From: Tanytarsus gracilentus
Lineage: Eukaryota > Arthropoda > Insecta > Diptera > Chironomidae
Direction of reading: 5' to 3'
Assembly: GCA_038502055.1 (NCBI GenBank)
Contig: JAXRKN010000040.1
Coordinates: 4,030,001-4,094,000 of the forward strand
Length of the DNA: 64,000 bases
Made by a program: the position numbers and the translations under genes. Below, piece after piece: positions 13,692 through 27,552 of this stretch; the first letter of the stretch is position 1, and the number at the start of each line of letters is the position of its first letter. Under the pieces are notes generated by a model. That model was not told where the DNA came from, did no database searches, and saw only the letters and a list, made by a program, of their open reading frames with translations.

Positions 13692-13720
13692 GGAGAGAGA
13701 GAGGTGCGCACACACACACC
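13692..13720. repeat. (GA)n followed by (CA)n simple repeat
   Basis: A GAGAGAGAGAG run is followed at once by a CACACACACAC run. GAGA runs can bind GAGA factor in insects, but nothing else here shows a promoter. Confidence 0.7.
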
Positions 13721-16462
13721 CAGTAGTAACTTTATGTAGTTTGAAATTTACACCTGACACGTTATTCACCTTGAGCCATTTTTAAACGGTGTGTGCGACT
13801 TATTTGAAAAGTTCAAAGACACCTGATTGAAAATATTTTTGTTTGTTTGAAAATTGATGTTGCAGTGATACATAGCGCCAAATACAGGCAGCAGCAGCGA
13901 TCGGATTCAGTTTTGCTTCGTTTGCAAATTCTTTATTGCGCTCATTTTAAGTTTTTTCTTCTCACTCACTGTGTGCGCGGGGTCCAAGAAAGAAAATCTC
14001 GATGAAAAAGGAATCGAGAAGGAAAACTGGTTTTATGGATTTCGCATAACAGAGGAGTAAGTGAAGAAAGAAAGATTCTCGCTGCAAGAGGAATTTCTAC
14101 AAAAAAAAGAGTATAAACTATATTCGAGTCGACGAGCATACATAAATTATAACATCCGTGACTTTTTTACTGCCGTTTCTCATAAATTTTTGAGAGAGCA
14201 AAATGGTTGAAATTGCAGCATTTCGTGCATAGGAAAAATCATCGTGTCGCCGCCGCTTTATAAAATATATTGAATTTAAAATCATTTATCACATTGTCGC
14301 AAAGTGTTTGAAAAATCAACAGTCACAACTGCAAAAGCTTAAGCAAACGTCGAAACGACCTCGAAAAAGCAATTCATAGTCGCATGCTGATTATGTCACA
14401 TGATTAACAGCTGCTTCCATTTTTATTATGTTATCATAAATATTTAATGTCTGCTTTTAAAGACTAAATTAAAGTCGTTTAAGTGTATAAAAGTGTAAAT
14501 TTAATTGGGTCAAAATTTTGAGCGATGTTTAGAAATAAAATGAAATAAAATTCGTGAGTGCCTTAAATTCCGACCATTTTCATGGGTAAATTTTTGCTTT
14601 TGTCTTTTGACTTGTCAAAAAATATAAATTTTTTTATTGTGTGGTAAATGTCGATCAGATGAGCTAGCAAGGTCGTAGCAAGCGGCATGAGAAATACTTT
14701 ATGATTGCTCCTAAGCGGTTTGGGATTTATAATGAACTTTTGATGAGCTCTGGAGAGGAAAAAATGCGAATTATTCAAGAAGAAGAGATAAAATGTCAAG
14801 ACATTCAGCGATAAAAATTTATAGCCGAGAAAGCGAAGAAAATTAAAAATTCTTGTTTTAATCAGGATTTCAACTTGCCATAGAGATAAAACTAGCTTCT
14901 TTTAATTATACCGTGAACATCATAAACTTGACATTGAAGAAAATTAAAAAATAATAAAACACGATTTTTGTCACTTCAACAATTGAGCACGGAATTGTAG
15001 AAATTGTTTAATTATTGCCTCTTCGGATCTGGTGAATTGATCGGAAATAAACCATAAAAAATTAAAAAGTCAGCCTTCAATCAGCACTTTTTCTTTTACG
15101 CTTTTATCTTAATCGTGTCGTTGAAAATGATCAATAATTATTTTCCTTTTTGACCTCGAACGTGGTTGTAAAGTTAAAGCTCATGCACAGGAAATCAAAA
15201 TTGTGATCGAGCGAAAATTTTTCTAAACGTGCAGCACACTTACCTATTTTTTCTTTTTTAAGAAGCACCACTCGCCTCTCTTTTATCAATCGGATCTGTT
15301 GTTGATTTTTATATTCCACATAAAAAAATTGTTTTTCTTAAAATTGATCCAAAATTTTTTATTTTGATTTTTTATCTCATTTATCTTCTTTAATCTTTTA
15401 TTTTCTTATTTGTTATTCCTTTGAGTTTCGCAATCCGTTTCTCTTCTTATACACACACTGTTTGAATAATTTATTCACATTCCTTTTTAGCAAAAAATAA
15501 AAATAAAAGAGTTGAGGAAAATTATTTAAAAGATGAAATGGAATCAATTAATTCAGCATCCAGCAGAATTTTAATGAACTTTTTAATTTTTTAATTTTTT
15601 TTTGAACAAGAAGAAATTCTTTTAGTCTATGGAGAGAAGAAAAATGTTTTTATTGCATCACTTAAAATAATCGGAAATTAATTAGCACATAATTCTCAGC
15701 TTGCGCATAACACACACGAGAAATTACTTCAAATTAAAATATTTATCTCGGTACAAAATCACTACATGTAACTCGACATGAAAACAATTTTCGGAAGATG
15801 TTTAAAAAATATTTCTTCTTTTTTTTGGGTGGTAAAATAATCGCAATTTATGTAATTTTAAAACACAAAATGTTCGCGATTTTTTCCATCACATATATTG
15901 AGGAATTCCATCACCTTCACTTCTTCATAATTTTTTGTCATTATCACAGTTCCAATAATTTTTTATTTCAACAAAAATTCTGACTTGCGAAAGTATAAAA
16001 AGAACGATATTCACATGTGTTTAAGAACGACCAAAAAGAAAACTAAAATCTTAGAAAAAAAATATTTTTTTCTCCTCACATTTGTGCGAGGTTCTCTAAG
16101 ACACGACTTTTAAAATGCGCGAGTAAAATAAGACTAAAACTGCCGCACAGACATAACACACAGCAGTGGCATGAAGAAATAACATTAAAATGAAGCACTG
16201 GAAGTTGCAGTGTTGAATGTTTTACGATGCTTCTCTTTGATGTTGATTGTTTCGAATAATGTTGCATTTTTTTTATGCTTCCTCGAGATTTGTTTACAAA
16301 TTTTCTTCTTTCACATGGATTCAGCTATAGAGCAATAAATGTTTATGGGTTGCTTTGACTTTAACGATGTTGGGTGACAAATGAAAACTATCATCCGAGT
16401 AATTTTCACTCGTTCACCTCGTCGTGATTTTTTTTTCGATGATGAATTCTTAACGTCTGCAG

Positions 16463-16480
16463 TATTTATTTATTTATTTT
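16463..16480. repeat. (TATT)n microsatellite
   Basis: About four TATT units followed by a T run. It is a plain AT-rich simple repeat. Confidence 0.6.
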
Positions 16481-19400
16481 TTATAAGATGAGAGGACGCA
16501 CATAAATACATTTCCTGTGAACGTGTGTAAAAATTCCTCTCTAAAAAAACTATCGAAATGCATTAATTACATGAAGTTCAAAAGCCATAAATAAACTTTT
16601 CTCTTTTTTTTCACTCCTGAGGTAGAAAAAAATATTAAAATTTAAAAAGAAAAGAGAAAAATGTCATGGAAGATATCAGAAACATAAACATGAAAGATTA
16701 AAAATAACGTCGGTGTGGTGAGAGGCGCAAGAAGAAGATCATTGCATAAGATTACAAAACGCAATCGCACGATCAGGCGTAATTTAATCGCTCTGAGGTC
16801 TTCTTGGCGCACGACAACGAGCCGGTCATTGATTTCTCAAGACAAACAAGTTGTTAAACAATTGCGATAAATTTAATTTAATAAAAATATTTTTTTCCCC
16901 ATTAAATTTCCTCTCATGTCAATTTTCATCATTACATGTGCGTGTGTATCTCATGAAAAATCAATATAAACGCCATATCTTGCGAAAGACTCGAGACATG
17001 CAGTTTCACTTTCGCCTGAAAAAAAATTAAGCTCTCGATTAATTGATTCAACTACATTGGACATTAGCGGACTGACGTGCATATTGATGGATTATAAAAG
17101 AAAATATCGACGACTGATGAGTGGGCATCGCGATAGACAAAAAGGCTCTATAGTGCCGCATTCACTAAACAGATTATCAATGAATCGACAAAAAAGTAAT
17201 TTTTCGCTGCCGTTGAAAGCTCAATAGAGCTGTCGAGAGAGTTTGTGGGAATTTTTTTCGCTTGTGTCTTCGTTTATGCTCACCGCAAAATCACCATGAA
17301 AATTTTAAACTTGAACGACTTGCATTGAATATCTAGTAGTTTTCATTATCGATCCTTAAGTTGCGGAAATTGTCGCTTGGAGTTTCTTTATATTTTCCTT
17401 TTTTGTATGTGACTTGCATTTGAGATGACTGGATAAAGTTTCAAATTTGTGAGAAATTTTTCATGATTCAATTTTAAAAACATTAAAGCGAATTTATAAA
17501 TTTTTCGCATGCATTTTTAGGTTCAACGAATTCTAAATTGAATTGACGAGATTTTGCAAAGTATGTGCGGCAAGAGAGATGCCATTGAAAACAATTCGAC
17601 TGAACTGTCCACCTTTCTATTTCTTCTATAATTCTCACAATGCATTGTCACGTTTGCATGTATGTATGAATTTTTCGCACATGAAAAAAAATGTTAATGT
17701 TTATGGGAAAATGAAAATTTGCATTTTTATCTCATCATGTGAGACAGTCAATGCCATATCTCACAATTTCAGTAAATCACAATGATGTCATTTTGAGTAA
17801 GTGAAACATTCACTTAAGTTTTGCATAATAATCAGTACAAGGGAATCGATGACAAGCTCATTATGGCTGATTTGAGAGGCTGCAAAAAGTCTGTCTTTTC
17901 TCAATGAGTGAGCGAGACAAGAATGAGTAAATAAATGAGACAACATTTCCGATTCAGTAGAAAAGTTTTTCTCGTCATTTATCAGCTGCTATTTTTTTGT
18001 AGAGACGGTTGTCATTAGACGACCAATTGAGAAAAAGGAGAGGAAAAAGAGATGAATGGAAAAACACGAGCATGAGACAGATAGGAGTGGATGTGGTTCA
18101 CATAGATTGGAAAATAATGAGCGGACATTACGCGATTGGAAAGCAATTAAAATGTGCCACTGTGATGCGTCATCTGCGTCCACAAACATATACGTGCATT
18201 TTATTTTTTTAAATTGATATGGGAAGAGATGTAAAAAATTACACACAGTAATTAATTGTTGATGCTATAAGCGGATTTGTTGAAGTGCTTTTTTATTTCA
18301 TCATGACAGTTGAATTATAATTTAAAGTTGCGGATCTGGGAGGTTTACATGAGTTTATGAGAAAAATAGCCCTTAAGAAGAAAACTACTGTTTCTTCATA
18401 CAATTAAATAACTTTCATGTCTAAGTGAGGTCAAAGCAATTTTTACTTGAAAACTAAAATATTAAATTTCACTCTTTCTGAAAAAAAAATTAAAGCTCAC
18501 GTTTAATTTTTTGCTGCGACATTAAAATGCAAAAAAAAATAAAAATAGCAATAAAAAAATTATATTTTCAAATTTCATAGTCATCTCCATGAATTTATTG
18601 CGTTTAATTTGCATTAAATTAGTTTTGTTCACTTAATAAAAAACCCCACCAGCCAAAACCATAAGTTTCATTGCAAATATTCCTGTACTTCATTAACATG
18701 AAAAATGTAAACATGCCGTTTGTTTACACGATAATAAAATTACTCTAAAATGGCCATAAATTTTGTCCGACTGCATCATCCATGAGAAAAATTCACATGT
18801 ACACTATCTACATAGTGCATTATTGTTAATTTAACCTAAACGCCCCCTTGAACTCGGCTGAAAACGCATACATCATCTATTGGACATATCGCCGTCGCTG
18901 AAAAGGCAATTAATTTCAGACAAATTTGATTTTAATTACTTTGCACAAAATCAACTCGACACACAGCAGCGAGTAAAACTTAATTTGACGCCCATCCCAT
19001 TTTTTTTTAATTTCCTTTTGCTTATCAAATCCTTTCCTGTGTATTTCTAAAAAGAAACTTTCTTTCGCTCTCAAAAGAAATTGCCGACAGAGTTTGAAGA
19101 CTTTGCTTAATAATGAAAACTATTTGAGTCGATTGAGGAAGTTTTCATCACGATGCACCGTCCAAACATATTTATGTTCATTTGGATCATTAATAAAAGT
19201 AGTATAACGATATGAAAACTTAAAGAAAGACCTATGATGCCATGATCAAGACATTAAATGCCCTTCACAATATAAATTTCCATCACTAATGGCATTAAGC
19301 GTGTACATCACAAAATTCGATCATAAAACACGATAAATTGTTCCGGTATCAAAAATTTAAAAAATTATAAATGTTAAAAAAAATTTTATGGTTTGCAAAA

Positions 19401-22400
19401 TTGTAAAATTTAAAATTTTCAGAATCAAAATTTTGCTGTCTTGGAATTTTGAAAATTATTGCATAAAAATCATTAAAAGTGTAGAAAAAATCAAGATCAT
19501 TGACATAGCATGGAGGCATTATTGTTATTAAATGCAATGTCTTCATTTTCCGGTCACATTATGCGCCTTTCAAATTCAATTATGTGCTGAAGCCCCATCG
19601 CCGACGTCATTATAAAAAAAGCCTTTGTTGAAAGAATAAAATTTAGATATCAATCAATATATATTGATGAGATATGTATCGATGATATAATAATAATGGT
19701 GATGGCGTGCCATTAACTACCTCATATTGTGTGTATCTCTAAAATTTGATGTGAAAATCGTGAACGATATCAATTTCCATGAAGCAACATGGATCATAAT
19801 CTCATTTTTATTTCCTCGTTTAAGCATAAATCTATTAGACAAAGTTGTGATTTCATTCATGCCAACACATTTCATCTCATTCATCTCCGCCTTCTCGTTT
19901 CTCCATCACTCAGCCCAACTCCTAGCTTATATACAGCCGCGTACCTCGAAGAAAGTTCATGCAGAGAAATGTGGATGCATAAAATGTAATTAAATTTCTT
20001 AAATTGTCGACTAAAAACTAACCTCTTTCTCTCAAAGTACTCGCAGTGTGAGTCTCGCTTCGCCGACGAGCATTTTTTAAAATAAAAAAATTCAAACCAT
20101 GTCTTATGGCAGAGGCAGGAAGAAAGTTGCAAATTTTCAATCGATTTATGGGCCCTCGAGCACTTTTTTCGGCATATCGAATTTGAGTACATCTATTTAT
20201 GAGTTAAGCTTTATTTTATTAATATTTAAATTTGAAATCTCCGAAATTGGCTCGAGCGAGGAAAAGAGAGAGAATGATTTATGTGCACGTACTAGACGAT
20301 CGGTGAAATACTATCTCTTGCCATCGCCTCACTTCTTTAAAATAAAATTAGGTAGGAGAGACGTGAGGAAGTTATTAAGTGAATTTTCTTTCGAAATATT
20401 GTCGATAAACGTCCCAAGAGCGTTTGAGGTAATTCAACTCTATTTCGTTGCCAATGGCGAATCTTTTCAAGCGTGAAAATCAGTAATTATGGTGATAATA
20501 AAGTTTCGATGTTAATTAATCTAATTTTTCTTCATCGACTCCGTTCTTTTTTTTGTGCTAGAACTGCGACAATTTTTTTCCCATGCAACAGTAGTAAAAG
20601 TTATTTTTCCACTGAAACAACATAGCCAATAATGGTGTTACAGATTTCATTCTTCGTCCAAAAGTAGAAAAAATAAATCATCATATTTGTCTTGCCAACT
20701 TCCTGTCTATGTCACACATTTCTCATCAACTTATTTTACGAAGGAGGTGTCATGAAAAATTTAAAAAAATTCTTTTAAAATTGTCTTCTAAATGGTTTAA
20801 AAAATCAAACAATAATTTGAATTTTAAATAATTTTTATCACCTCCCTCATTTCCAACAGTACTTTCATATTTGGATAGAACCGAGTTGACGACATCAACG
20901 CACGTAGTTTGTGGAAAAAATATCATAAATAATTTTTATAATTAATAGCCACCACATCGTTATAACTTAATAAATGTGTTATGACCATGTTTCAATGCCA
21001 TATCAGGTTTGTCACACTAATAAATCGTTCTTAAAGCCACGCTAGAGTCTAACTAGAGCATTTGTGCGTAGGAAAAAGTGTGAACATGCATTCTATTTAT
21101 GTGATAACAAACATGAAGATGTTTTCATTTTTATGGACATTTTGATGGATATGTTCGTCATTCGAGAGAGAATATTCATTAGGAGAAATCGCATGGAATT
21201 TTAAATTAGCATAATGCGATGGAAAGAAAATTTTCTTTTCATTCGAAGAATAAATTCTACAACAATAAAGTGCTTCGAATGACAAGTGAAATCTTTTGTC
21301 GGTTTGCATAATTAGATGATATACTTGAAAGTTGATAATGAGCTCAAGTACGAGCAGATAAAAAATTCACTATGGTCACTTGAAGTGGCAATTCTTCGAG
21401 TAAATATTTGAAGACTTCATTAAGAGAGTCTGTCTCCTGCCAATGTCGTATGCAAATATTAAATTTGCATTTTTCACTCAGCAAGATCTCGTGTGTGTAT
21501 GAAGCAATCTTAAAGCGCCTTCTGATTGACACAAACATGCCAATAAATAAATATATTTATAACTTTTTTACATTTTGCTGAGTAAAAAAAAGTTACTCAA
21601 TTGAAAAAAAAATTGCAAAAACTACATGCGACTTGTCAAAGTGGAAAAAATATTAAATTTCATTCGAGTCTAGGAATTTTTTTCATTTTTCTCTAGCGCA
21701 CATTCCACGGTAAATTTAAAATTCAAAGAATTTTCAAACAATTGAACTGTTGAAAGAGAGAAAAAGTTATTAATGAAACTTTAATAATCATTGGCAATAT
21801 TGGCAACGCATGGTAGCAATTGAGGAGGTAATTGATGCAATAAACAAACAAAAGTAATGAAAATGAAAGCACAAAAAAATGAGTTTAAAATATTTTGCAA
21901 AGAAATTTTTTCATTTTTGTTTGTAAAGCGCTTAATCACCTTCCGATTACCATTAATTCTCTTAATCAATGAGAAGAAGCATTTTCACGTTACGAAATTA
22001 ATGCTAAAAGCTCTTTTTATTTCGATTTTATTTGTTGAAAGACACAAGTGAAAGAGAAGAAATATTTAAATCATGCAAACTTCCGTTCACTTCTGCTTTT
22101 TGATTCAATTTTGCCTTTTTTTCTCAAAGTCACTTTTTAATAGCTGCGTTGACCGATAGACGAGGTGGTCCACGTATTGCTGCAGCACTGAAAAATGACA
22201 CAAAACGGAAATGTTATTAAATAACGTTTAGCTCATTTTATGGACATTTGTCGTCGAAGGTATGCGCGGAGAAATTTGGAATGTTCAAGATAAAAAAAAT
22301 CAAAACTGTTTGAAAATAAGATTTAAAAAAATGCAATTTCCATCACAACTCGAAGATCAACTGTACAGCAAACTCTTCGAAACAATTAAAAATATCAAGA

Positions 22401-23364
22401 TGCAAAACGATACATTCATTCCACAGACGTGTTTATTACCGACTGTAGCAAATTTCTCGGATCTGATGCAAATTATGACATGCAAAATGGTCTAATGTTG
22501 ATGATCATCATCAAAGATTGCATTTAAAATAAAAGTAGCAAGCATGAAAGAGGATAGAAGTACTGTTCGGTTGCATAATTTCATGTGTGCACTAAATATT
22601 TATGGCAGATGAACAATTTGCATGCAATTTAAAGTCTTAGATAACTGTTGCGCAGTTAAAATTAGACGCCATACCACGGACGTACCAACGCGCTTGTGGC
22701 GTGTGTAAATTAATTATTAAAAATTAAACTGCAACAAAAGAAAGGCAAAAATTCGTGAAAATGCAAAAAAATGTGCTTAAAAACTTTTCAGAGCATTAAG
22801 TACAGACATCAGTCAGTAAGTCAATCTGGCGAGCGTGAAGTATTTTTTTGTCTATTAGCGCGAACACTACATAATTGTTATGAAACAATTTATGATCGAT
22901 GACTGCAATTTTTAAAAGGTTATCATTTAAAATTGCACCAGTTAATGGCGCTTGTAGTTCAAGTTGATCTCAGTAGACTTGATGAAAAATTGGCTTCAGG
23001 ATGTTTCTTGTCAAATTGAATTTCTCTAATTTTTTGCAACAAGGTAGTGCTCATGAGTGGAAAATACATTACAGTCCGCGAGTTATTGAAAGTCATTATG
23101 TCGGTGATTAATTAACCGATGGTGTGTTTTAATATTGAAATCAGCTCTCCATCGCGCTTTCGTTCGAATAATCTGCGATGTGAATTAATTTTTTATAGCT
23201 CCGCTATATATTAATTTTGATTTTTCCAAAACCTGTTTTCGACCCCTAGTGCCAAGACATTAATTGTGAATACAAAACTATCTAATGTAGGCTAGCCAAC
23301 CCTACAAACTGGGAAAACAGATTTGAATCGGTTGCTCCTACGAGGGTTAGAGCCATTTAAGTCA

Positions 23365-23406
23365 TCTTACTTTCTTACTTTCTTCTTTCTTACTTTCTTA
23401 CTTTCT
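23365..23406. repeat. TTACTTTC microsatellite
   Basis: About five imperfect copies of the octamer TTACTTTC, inside the 763-bp inverted-repeat element. Confidence 0.75.
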
Positions 23407-23549
23407 CACGATCTTAGTGACGCCATATCTCAAGACGGTGGTCGGATTTGATTCGGGTTTGTGGCTAAAGATCGGGTTTTGGTTCTAGTTGTGCAAGAAG
23501 TATTTTGTTTTGAGGTACGACCCTCCAAGGACCGTCCGTGGGTGCAAAA

Positions 23550-23912
23550 ATGTCCTTTTTCACACAAATTTTCTCTTATTGGCTTCATGGGTATCGTTGA
23601 ACTCGTAATTTGACCAGGAATCGAATGGACTGCGATTTTTGAAGAATGTCCATCATGGCCGGCCAGGAGTGCCACTAATGTCCATTTTTTCAGAACTATG
23701 GCTTCATGTATGTCGTTGAACTGGTCATTGCATCGGAAATCGATTGACATTGAAGATTTTTGAGGAATGTCGATCATGGTCGGCCAGGAGTGCCACTAAT
23801 GTCCATTTTTTCAGAACTTTGGCTTCATGTATGTCGTTGAACTCGTCATTGCATCAGGAATCGATTGACACTGACGATTTTTGAGGAATGTCCATCATGA
23901 TTAACCAAGAGT
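23550..23912. repeat. Three 121-bp tandem repeat units
   Basis: Units start near 23550, 23671 and 23792, and a truncated fourth begins at 23913. Units 2 and 3 are nearly identical. Unit 1 is more diverged in its first 35 bases. The unit boundary is marked by CCAGGAGTGCCACTAAT and variants. They lie inside the 763-bp element. Confidence 0.85.
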
Positions 23913-23960
23913 GCCACTAATTCCCATTGCAACGGAGTAGGGTACTAATCTATGCGGAGC

Positions 23961-24892
23961 TATTGGAAATGGCAACGCCGTTTGCAGACCCATCTTGTTT
24001 ACTCATAAATTTTGCCACTTCAAAGCACTAAAAGAATTTGCCGCGACTCAACTTAAAACTTAGATTAATATCACACTGCACAGCGCACCATAGTGATGCA
24101 AATTTATGTCACTTTAAACAACTTGTCACATGAAATTAATTTTTACCTTAGTTTGAATAGCTTTTCAGTGCAAAAATGTCATATGAGTGCCATGAGGTTT
24201 ATATATTCAGATATTCTTTAATGTCACGCTTCAATACATTTTTAGTTTCTTTACATCTTAATATGCTTCTTTTAATTTTGCATCTAGCGTTACATCACAT
24301 CATCTAAGAGTTTCTTTTCTCATCGAATTAAAGTGTCTAAAATTGATTTTAATTACGTTTTCGATCAATAAGAGTGAAATGATTTAATTGATGGCGACGT
24401 CGTGTCTTAACTTGCAGATAAACATATCAACACTAAAACATCTATTCACACCAGAGACACTCTCTTATTTGCTCTATCAATCAATTTTTGAAAGTGCGGG
24501 AAAAGATCAAAGGGAAATTGGCCATATATGCTTTTATTGTAGATTATCAAATCGTGAAAAGGGAAAAAGAAGAAAATGAAAGTATCTCATATGTGTGTGT
24601 GTGGCACCAGTTCAGATATTTACACTTCAAATGGTTTCAATTTAACGAGATTATGTGATCGCCTGATGCATTAGCACATAATAAACGTTTTTTAATAAAT
24701 TGATGATGGAAAATTTAATTTATTGCTTATTAGCATGAGCCATTTAAGATTAATTGGAGACAGGATATTTTTTGCGTTTTATTATTCATGAACATTCGAA
24801 CACGATAAAATTTTATTAGCTTTAAATTTATTTCGGAGAAAAACGAGTTTGCAAAATTTTTCATCTTTCTGTAATTTGTTGTGTAATTTTTA
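23961..24892. other. Gene-free spacer between two inverted-repeat elements
   Basis: AT-rich sequence with no supported exon, RNA gene or repeat. Confidence 0.5.
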
Positions 24893-25109
24893 GGGATCCT
24901 CACGGTGAACACCGAAACTTTACCGGAAACAATAATTTTTTTTTTTTTTTTTTTTTTTTTTATTTTTTATTTTTTTTTTTTTTATTTTTTTTTTTTAATT
25001 TTTTTATTTTTTATTTCATTAAATGTTTTTTTATGTGTCCGTTCCCGGTGACGGCATTTTATTCACCGGTGATCACCGAAATCGCATTCACCGGTGAATT
25101 AAGGATCCC
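24893..25109. mobile_element. 217-bp MITE with TA target duplication and poly-T core
   Basis: GGGATCCT at 24893-24900 mirrors AGGATCCC at 25102-25109. Both are flanked by TA (24891-24892 and 25110-25111). The core is a roughly 80-base T-rich tract. Three palindrome-like blocks built on CACCGGTGA lie beside it: TTCACCGGTGA at 25062-25072, TTCACCGGTGAA at 25087-25098, and a degenerate copy near 24901. It has no coding capacity. The short TIRs and TA duplication suggest a Tc1/mariner-type MITE. The TIR differs from that of the 763-bp element, so the two are different families. Confidence 0.75.
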
Positions 25110-27356
25110 TAGTAATTTTTTAAAAAAGTCAATTTTAATATTCGCAACCATAAAAATGTAATTTAATTAATTTTAAACCAATCTTTAAATTTTTATAAAT
25201 TTACTATTTATAAAATTAATTCTTTTTATAAAATTTTTCTTCACCACTTTCAAAGCGATTCCAACAAATTAACTTGTCATTTTATTTGCACATGAATTGA
25301 TTTTCTTACTCTTATTCCTATTCATTGATCGCATGCAATCAAATATGCTTTTTCCGCTTTATTTGTTTGATGAAAAAAATTGACGTTCTCAATAATCTTG
25401 GACGCTTTCACAGACTGTCATAAAACATAAAATGTGTATGTTGGAAAGGAGATCTGTCGTTCCGAATCAATTCAATTTGCAAGATTTACCGAAAGATTAC
25501 ACACGAGGTAGGTAAATTGTACACCGATGAAAGCTGTAATAATCGATAATCAGCACATTTTCGCGTCGCTGTTGTCGCTTAAAAGAAATGAATTGAATTT
25601 AAACTGATGAAATTCAATTGAAAGAGCGCAAATGTGAGAGAAATGGGCCGGGTAGGTGTGGACGGGAGCAATTGAAATAAAGTTAGATGGCAATCTGCAT
25701 TCCTCAAAGTGGTTACCATTTCAATAAATTTGCCATTTTAATTGACTTGTAAATTGTACGCGTAATACTTAACCGCGAAGGTACTATAAAAAGATTGCAA
25801 TCAATTGTAGATTTAACAACTTCCGCGGTAATTTTGAAATTTCCAGATAGTGAAAATCATCACTTTAAACTAGCCCTATAAAGGAACATGTTAGCATTGA
25901 TGCATCAATCACTAATGATGAAAATTGAAACCCTGCACACATGCTGCTGCGTTCACACTCAATCAATCAAAGCCTCCAAAGTAATTGATATCTTACAACC
26001 TGTTTAATGTATTAATTACACTTTTATTGATTATTAAAAAGTCACTTGTAATGCAAGTACCTTTGAAAATGTACTTCACGTGGTTTTATGAATTGTGTGA
26101 AGTCACGCTGATGACTTTTTGAAGAAAAATATATTGCTACGCTATTGAGGTCATAATAAAAGAAATGCAGAACACAAAAAAATTAATTTCAGCTCTTAAA
26201 GTTCATGTTTGAAACAATGTCAAATGGCATCAAAAATTAACTACCGCGTATTGTAAACGTGAGAATTTTCTCCGCTGAGATAAATCAATTTTGAATTTTT
26301 CATAGCTGTAGATTCTCGGAAGTCAAGTTCTATTCTCTCCATGTCAGAATAGACAAATTACAAATCTCAGCAAAATTGTTGTTTTTTTCCTCTTCGCTGT
26401 GAAATGATTTGTTGATGAAAAGAGAAAACATCAACAGCTTGAGTCAGTCGTCAGCCAAAGTTCCGTTAAAATTACCAAATAAACATTCATTGTAGACATG
26501 AGATGTGAGGAGATACGAGATGGTCATTATGACACTTTAAATGTGGGTTCTTTTTCATCATCATCCGTCTATATTACCCGCAATATCATTTGTCAATTAC
26601 TTAAAGTTGATCTGATAAAGAAAAGTAACAGTTGATAATTATGTAATGACATTTTGAAAAATCTTATTAGGTTGATGATTTTAATCTCGAATTGAACTTA
26701 AAAATGCTTTCGGGAGCCAAGAGCGATGAATCTTTTCATCCACTTTATGAAGAAAATTAATTTCATAATCTACGAGTGAATAATTCTCGGAGCTACTGGC
26801 AAATATATGCGCTCATAAAAAGAAAATAAATCCGATACGGTGGCACCATCAATATCAATCGTATGGCATCTGAGTTGAACTCCATAAATGCATGAAACAA
26901 AAATACAGCATAAAGATTTTTTACAGCGAGATAAAAAGGCAAATATTGTTATTATAAAAATTTTAAAATATATTGCACTCACTTGCATGCTTTTTCTTTA
27001 TAATATTTTTGGTTCGCGCGAACGCATTGGCAAGCGAGAGCAGTGACAACATTTAAATCTCGCTTATGGCAGCACTAAAAATGGATAAAATTGTGAAATT
27101 TCTTGTTTTCATCTCGCTGCCTGCAAACAACTCTTTACTCGCCAATAAGATCTTGTTTAATGGAAGAGAAAAATTCACGAACTTCGTCGAATTCCAATAG
27201 TAAATTTTCTGCACACATATTGCGCGCTTGATTGTTATCGGTACACAATAAAAAAATTTCTCTACTGAACTTCCTTAATCGATTGTTTCGAGTGTGCGAG
27301 AAATTTTCTGCGAATTACATCGCTCAATAAAAGCACAGCAGTGGCAACTAAAAATA
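25110..27356. other. Gene desert, middle part
   Basis: No exon, RNA gene or repeat that I can support; only AT-rich single-copy-looking sequence. Confidence 0.5.
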
Positions 27357-27552
27357 GGGCGGCCAGACATTTATGAAAAAAAAATCAAGGAAATTTAAGT
27401 TTCAATCCAGGATAAGCTAATTTTTCAATCGAACTATGCAAAGTTAATTTTCACAATCTTTTTTTTTGCATTCAAAATCGAAAAATTTCAAAATCCTAGA
27501 CGAACTTTAAAATTCAGGACAGTCCTGTCAAAAAACTAGCAGATGGCCGTCC
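27357..27552. mobile_element. Possible short inverted-repeat element
   Basis: GGGCGGCCA at 27357-27365 pairs with TGGCCGTCC at 27544-27552 (8 of 9). The GC-rich ends stand out from the AT-rich surroundings, and the interior is A/T-rich without coding capacity. I see no clear target duplication, so this could be a decayed MITE or coincidence. Confidence 0.35.

Larger units (their letters stand above)
10696..23197. other. Gene desert upstream of ko
   Basis: About 12.5 kb with no ORF that has domain content, splice context or coding-like composition on either strand. It contains simple repeats (GA/CA at 13692-13720, TATT at 16463-16480) and many homopolymer A/T runs. It lies 5' of ko, so it may hold ko promoter and enhancer DNA or non-coding 5' exons. 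I found no tRNA, and no miRNA that I recognise by its mature sequence. Confidence 0.5.
23198..23960. mobile_element. 763-bp non-autonomous inverted-repeat element with internal 121-bp tandem units
   Basis: GCTCCGC at 23198-23204 and GCGGAGC at 23954-23960 are perfect short terminal inverted repeats. Each is flanked by TA (23196-23197 and 23961-23962), the target duplication typical of Tc1/mariner-like elements. Inside are an 8-base TTACTTTC microsatellite (23365-23406) and three head-to-tail units of exactly 121 bases (from 23550, 23671 and 23792). The units share the blocks TGGCTTCATG, GTCGTTGAACT, GGAATGTC and GAGTGCCACTAAT. The central 115-codon minus-strand frame only reads through these units and shows no transposase features. 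It therefore looks like a MITE-type, non-autonomous element. The TIRs are short, so the exact ends and superfamily are inferred. Confidence 0.7.

Noticed and set aside
20099..20476. 125-codon + frame and overlapping 103-codon minus frame (19881-20192)
   Set aside because: Both strands are open over the same stretch, and neither translation has coding character or splice context.
22498..22516. TGATGATCATCA palindrome
   Set aside because: A 12-base palindrome built of GAT/ATC repeats is expected by chance in 64 kb and has no associated structure.
23430..23777. 115-codon minus-strand frame
   Set aside because: It only reads through the 121-bp tandem units of the inverted-repeat element and has no transposase features.
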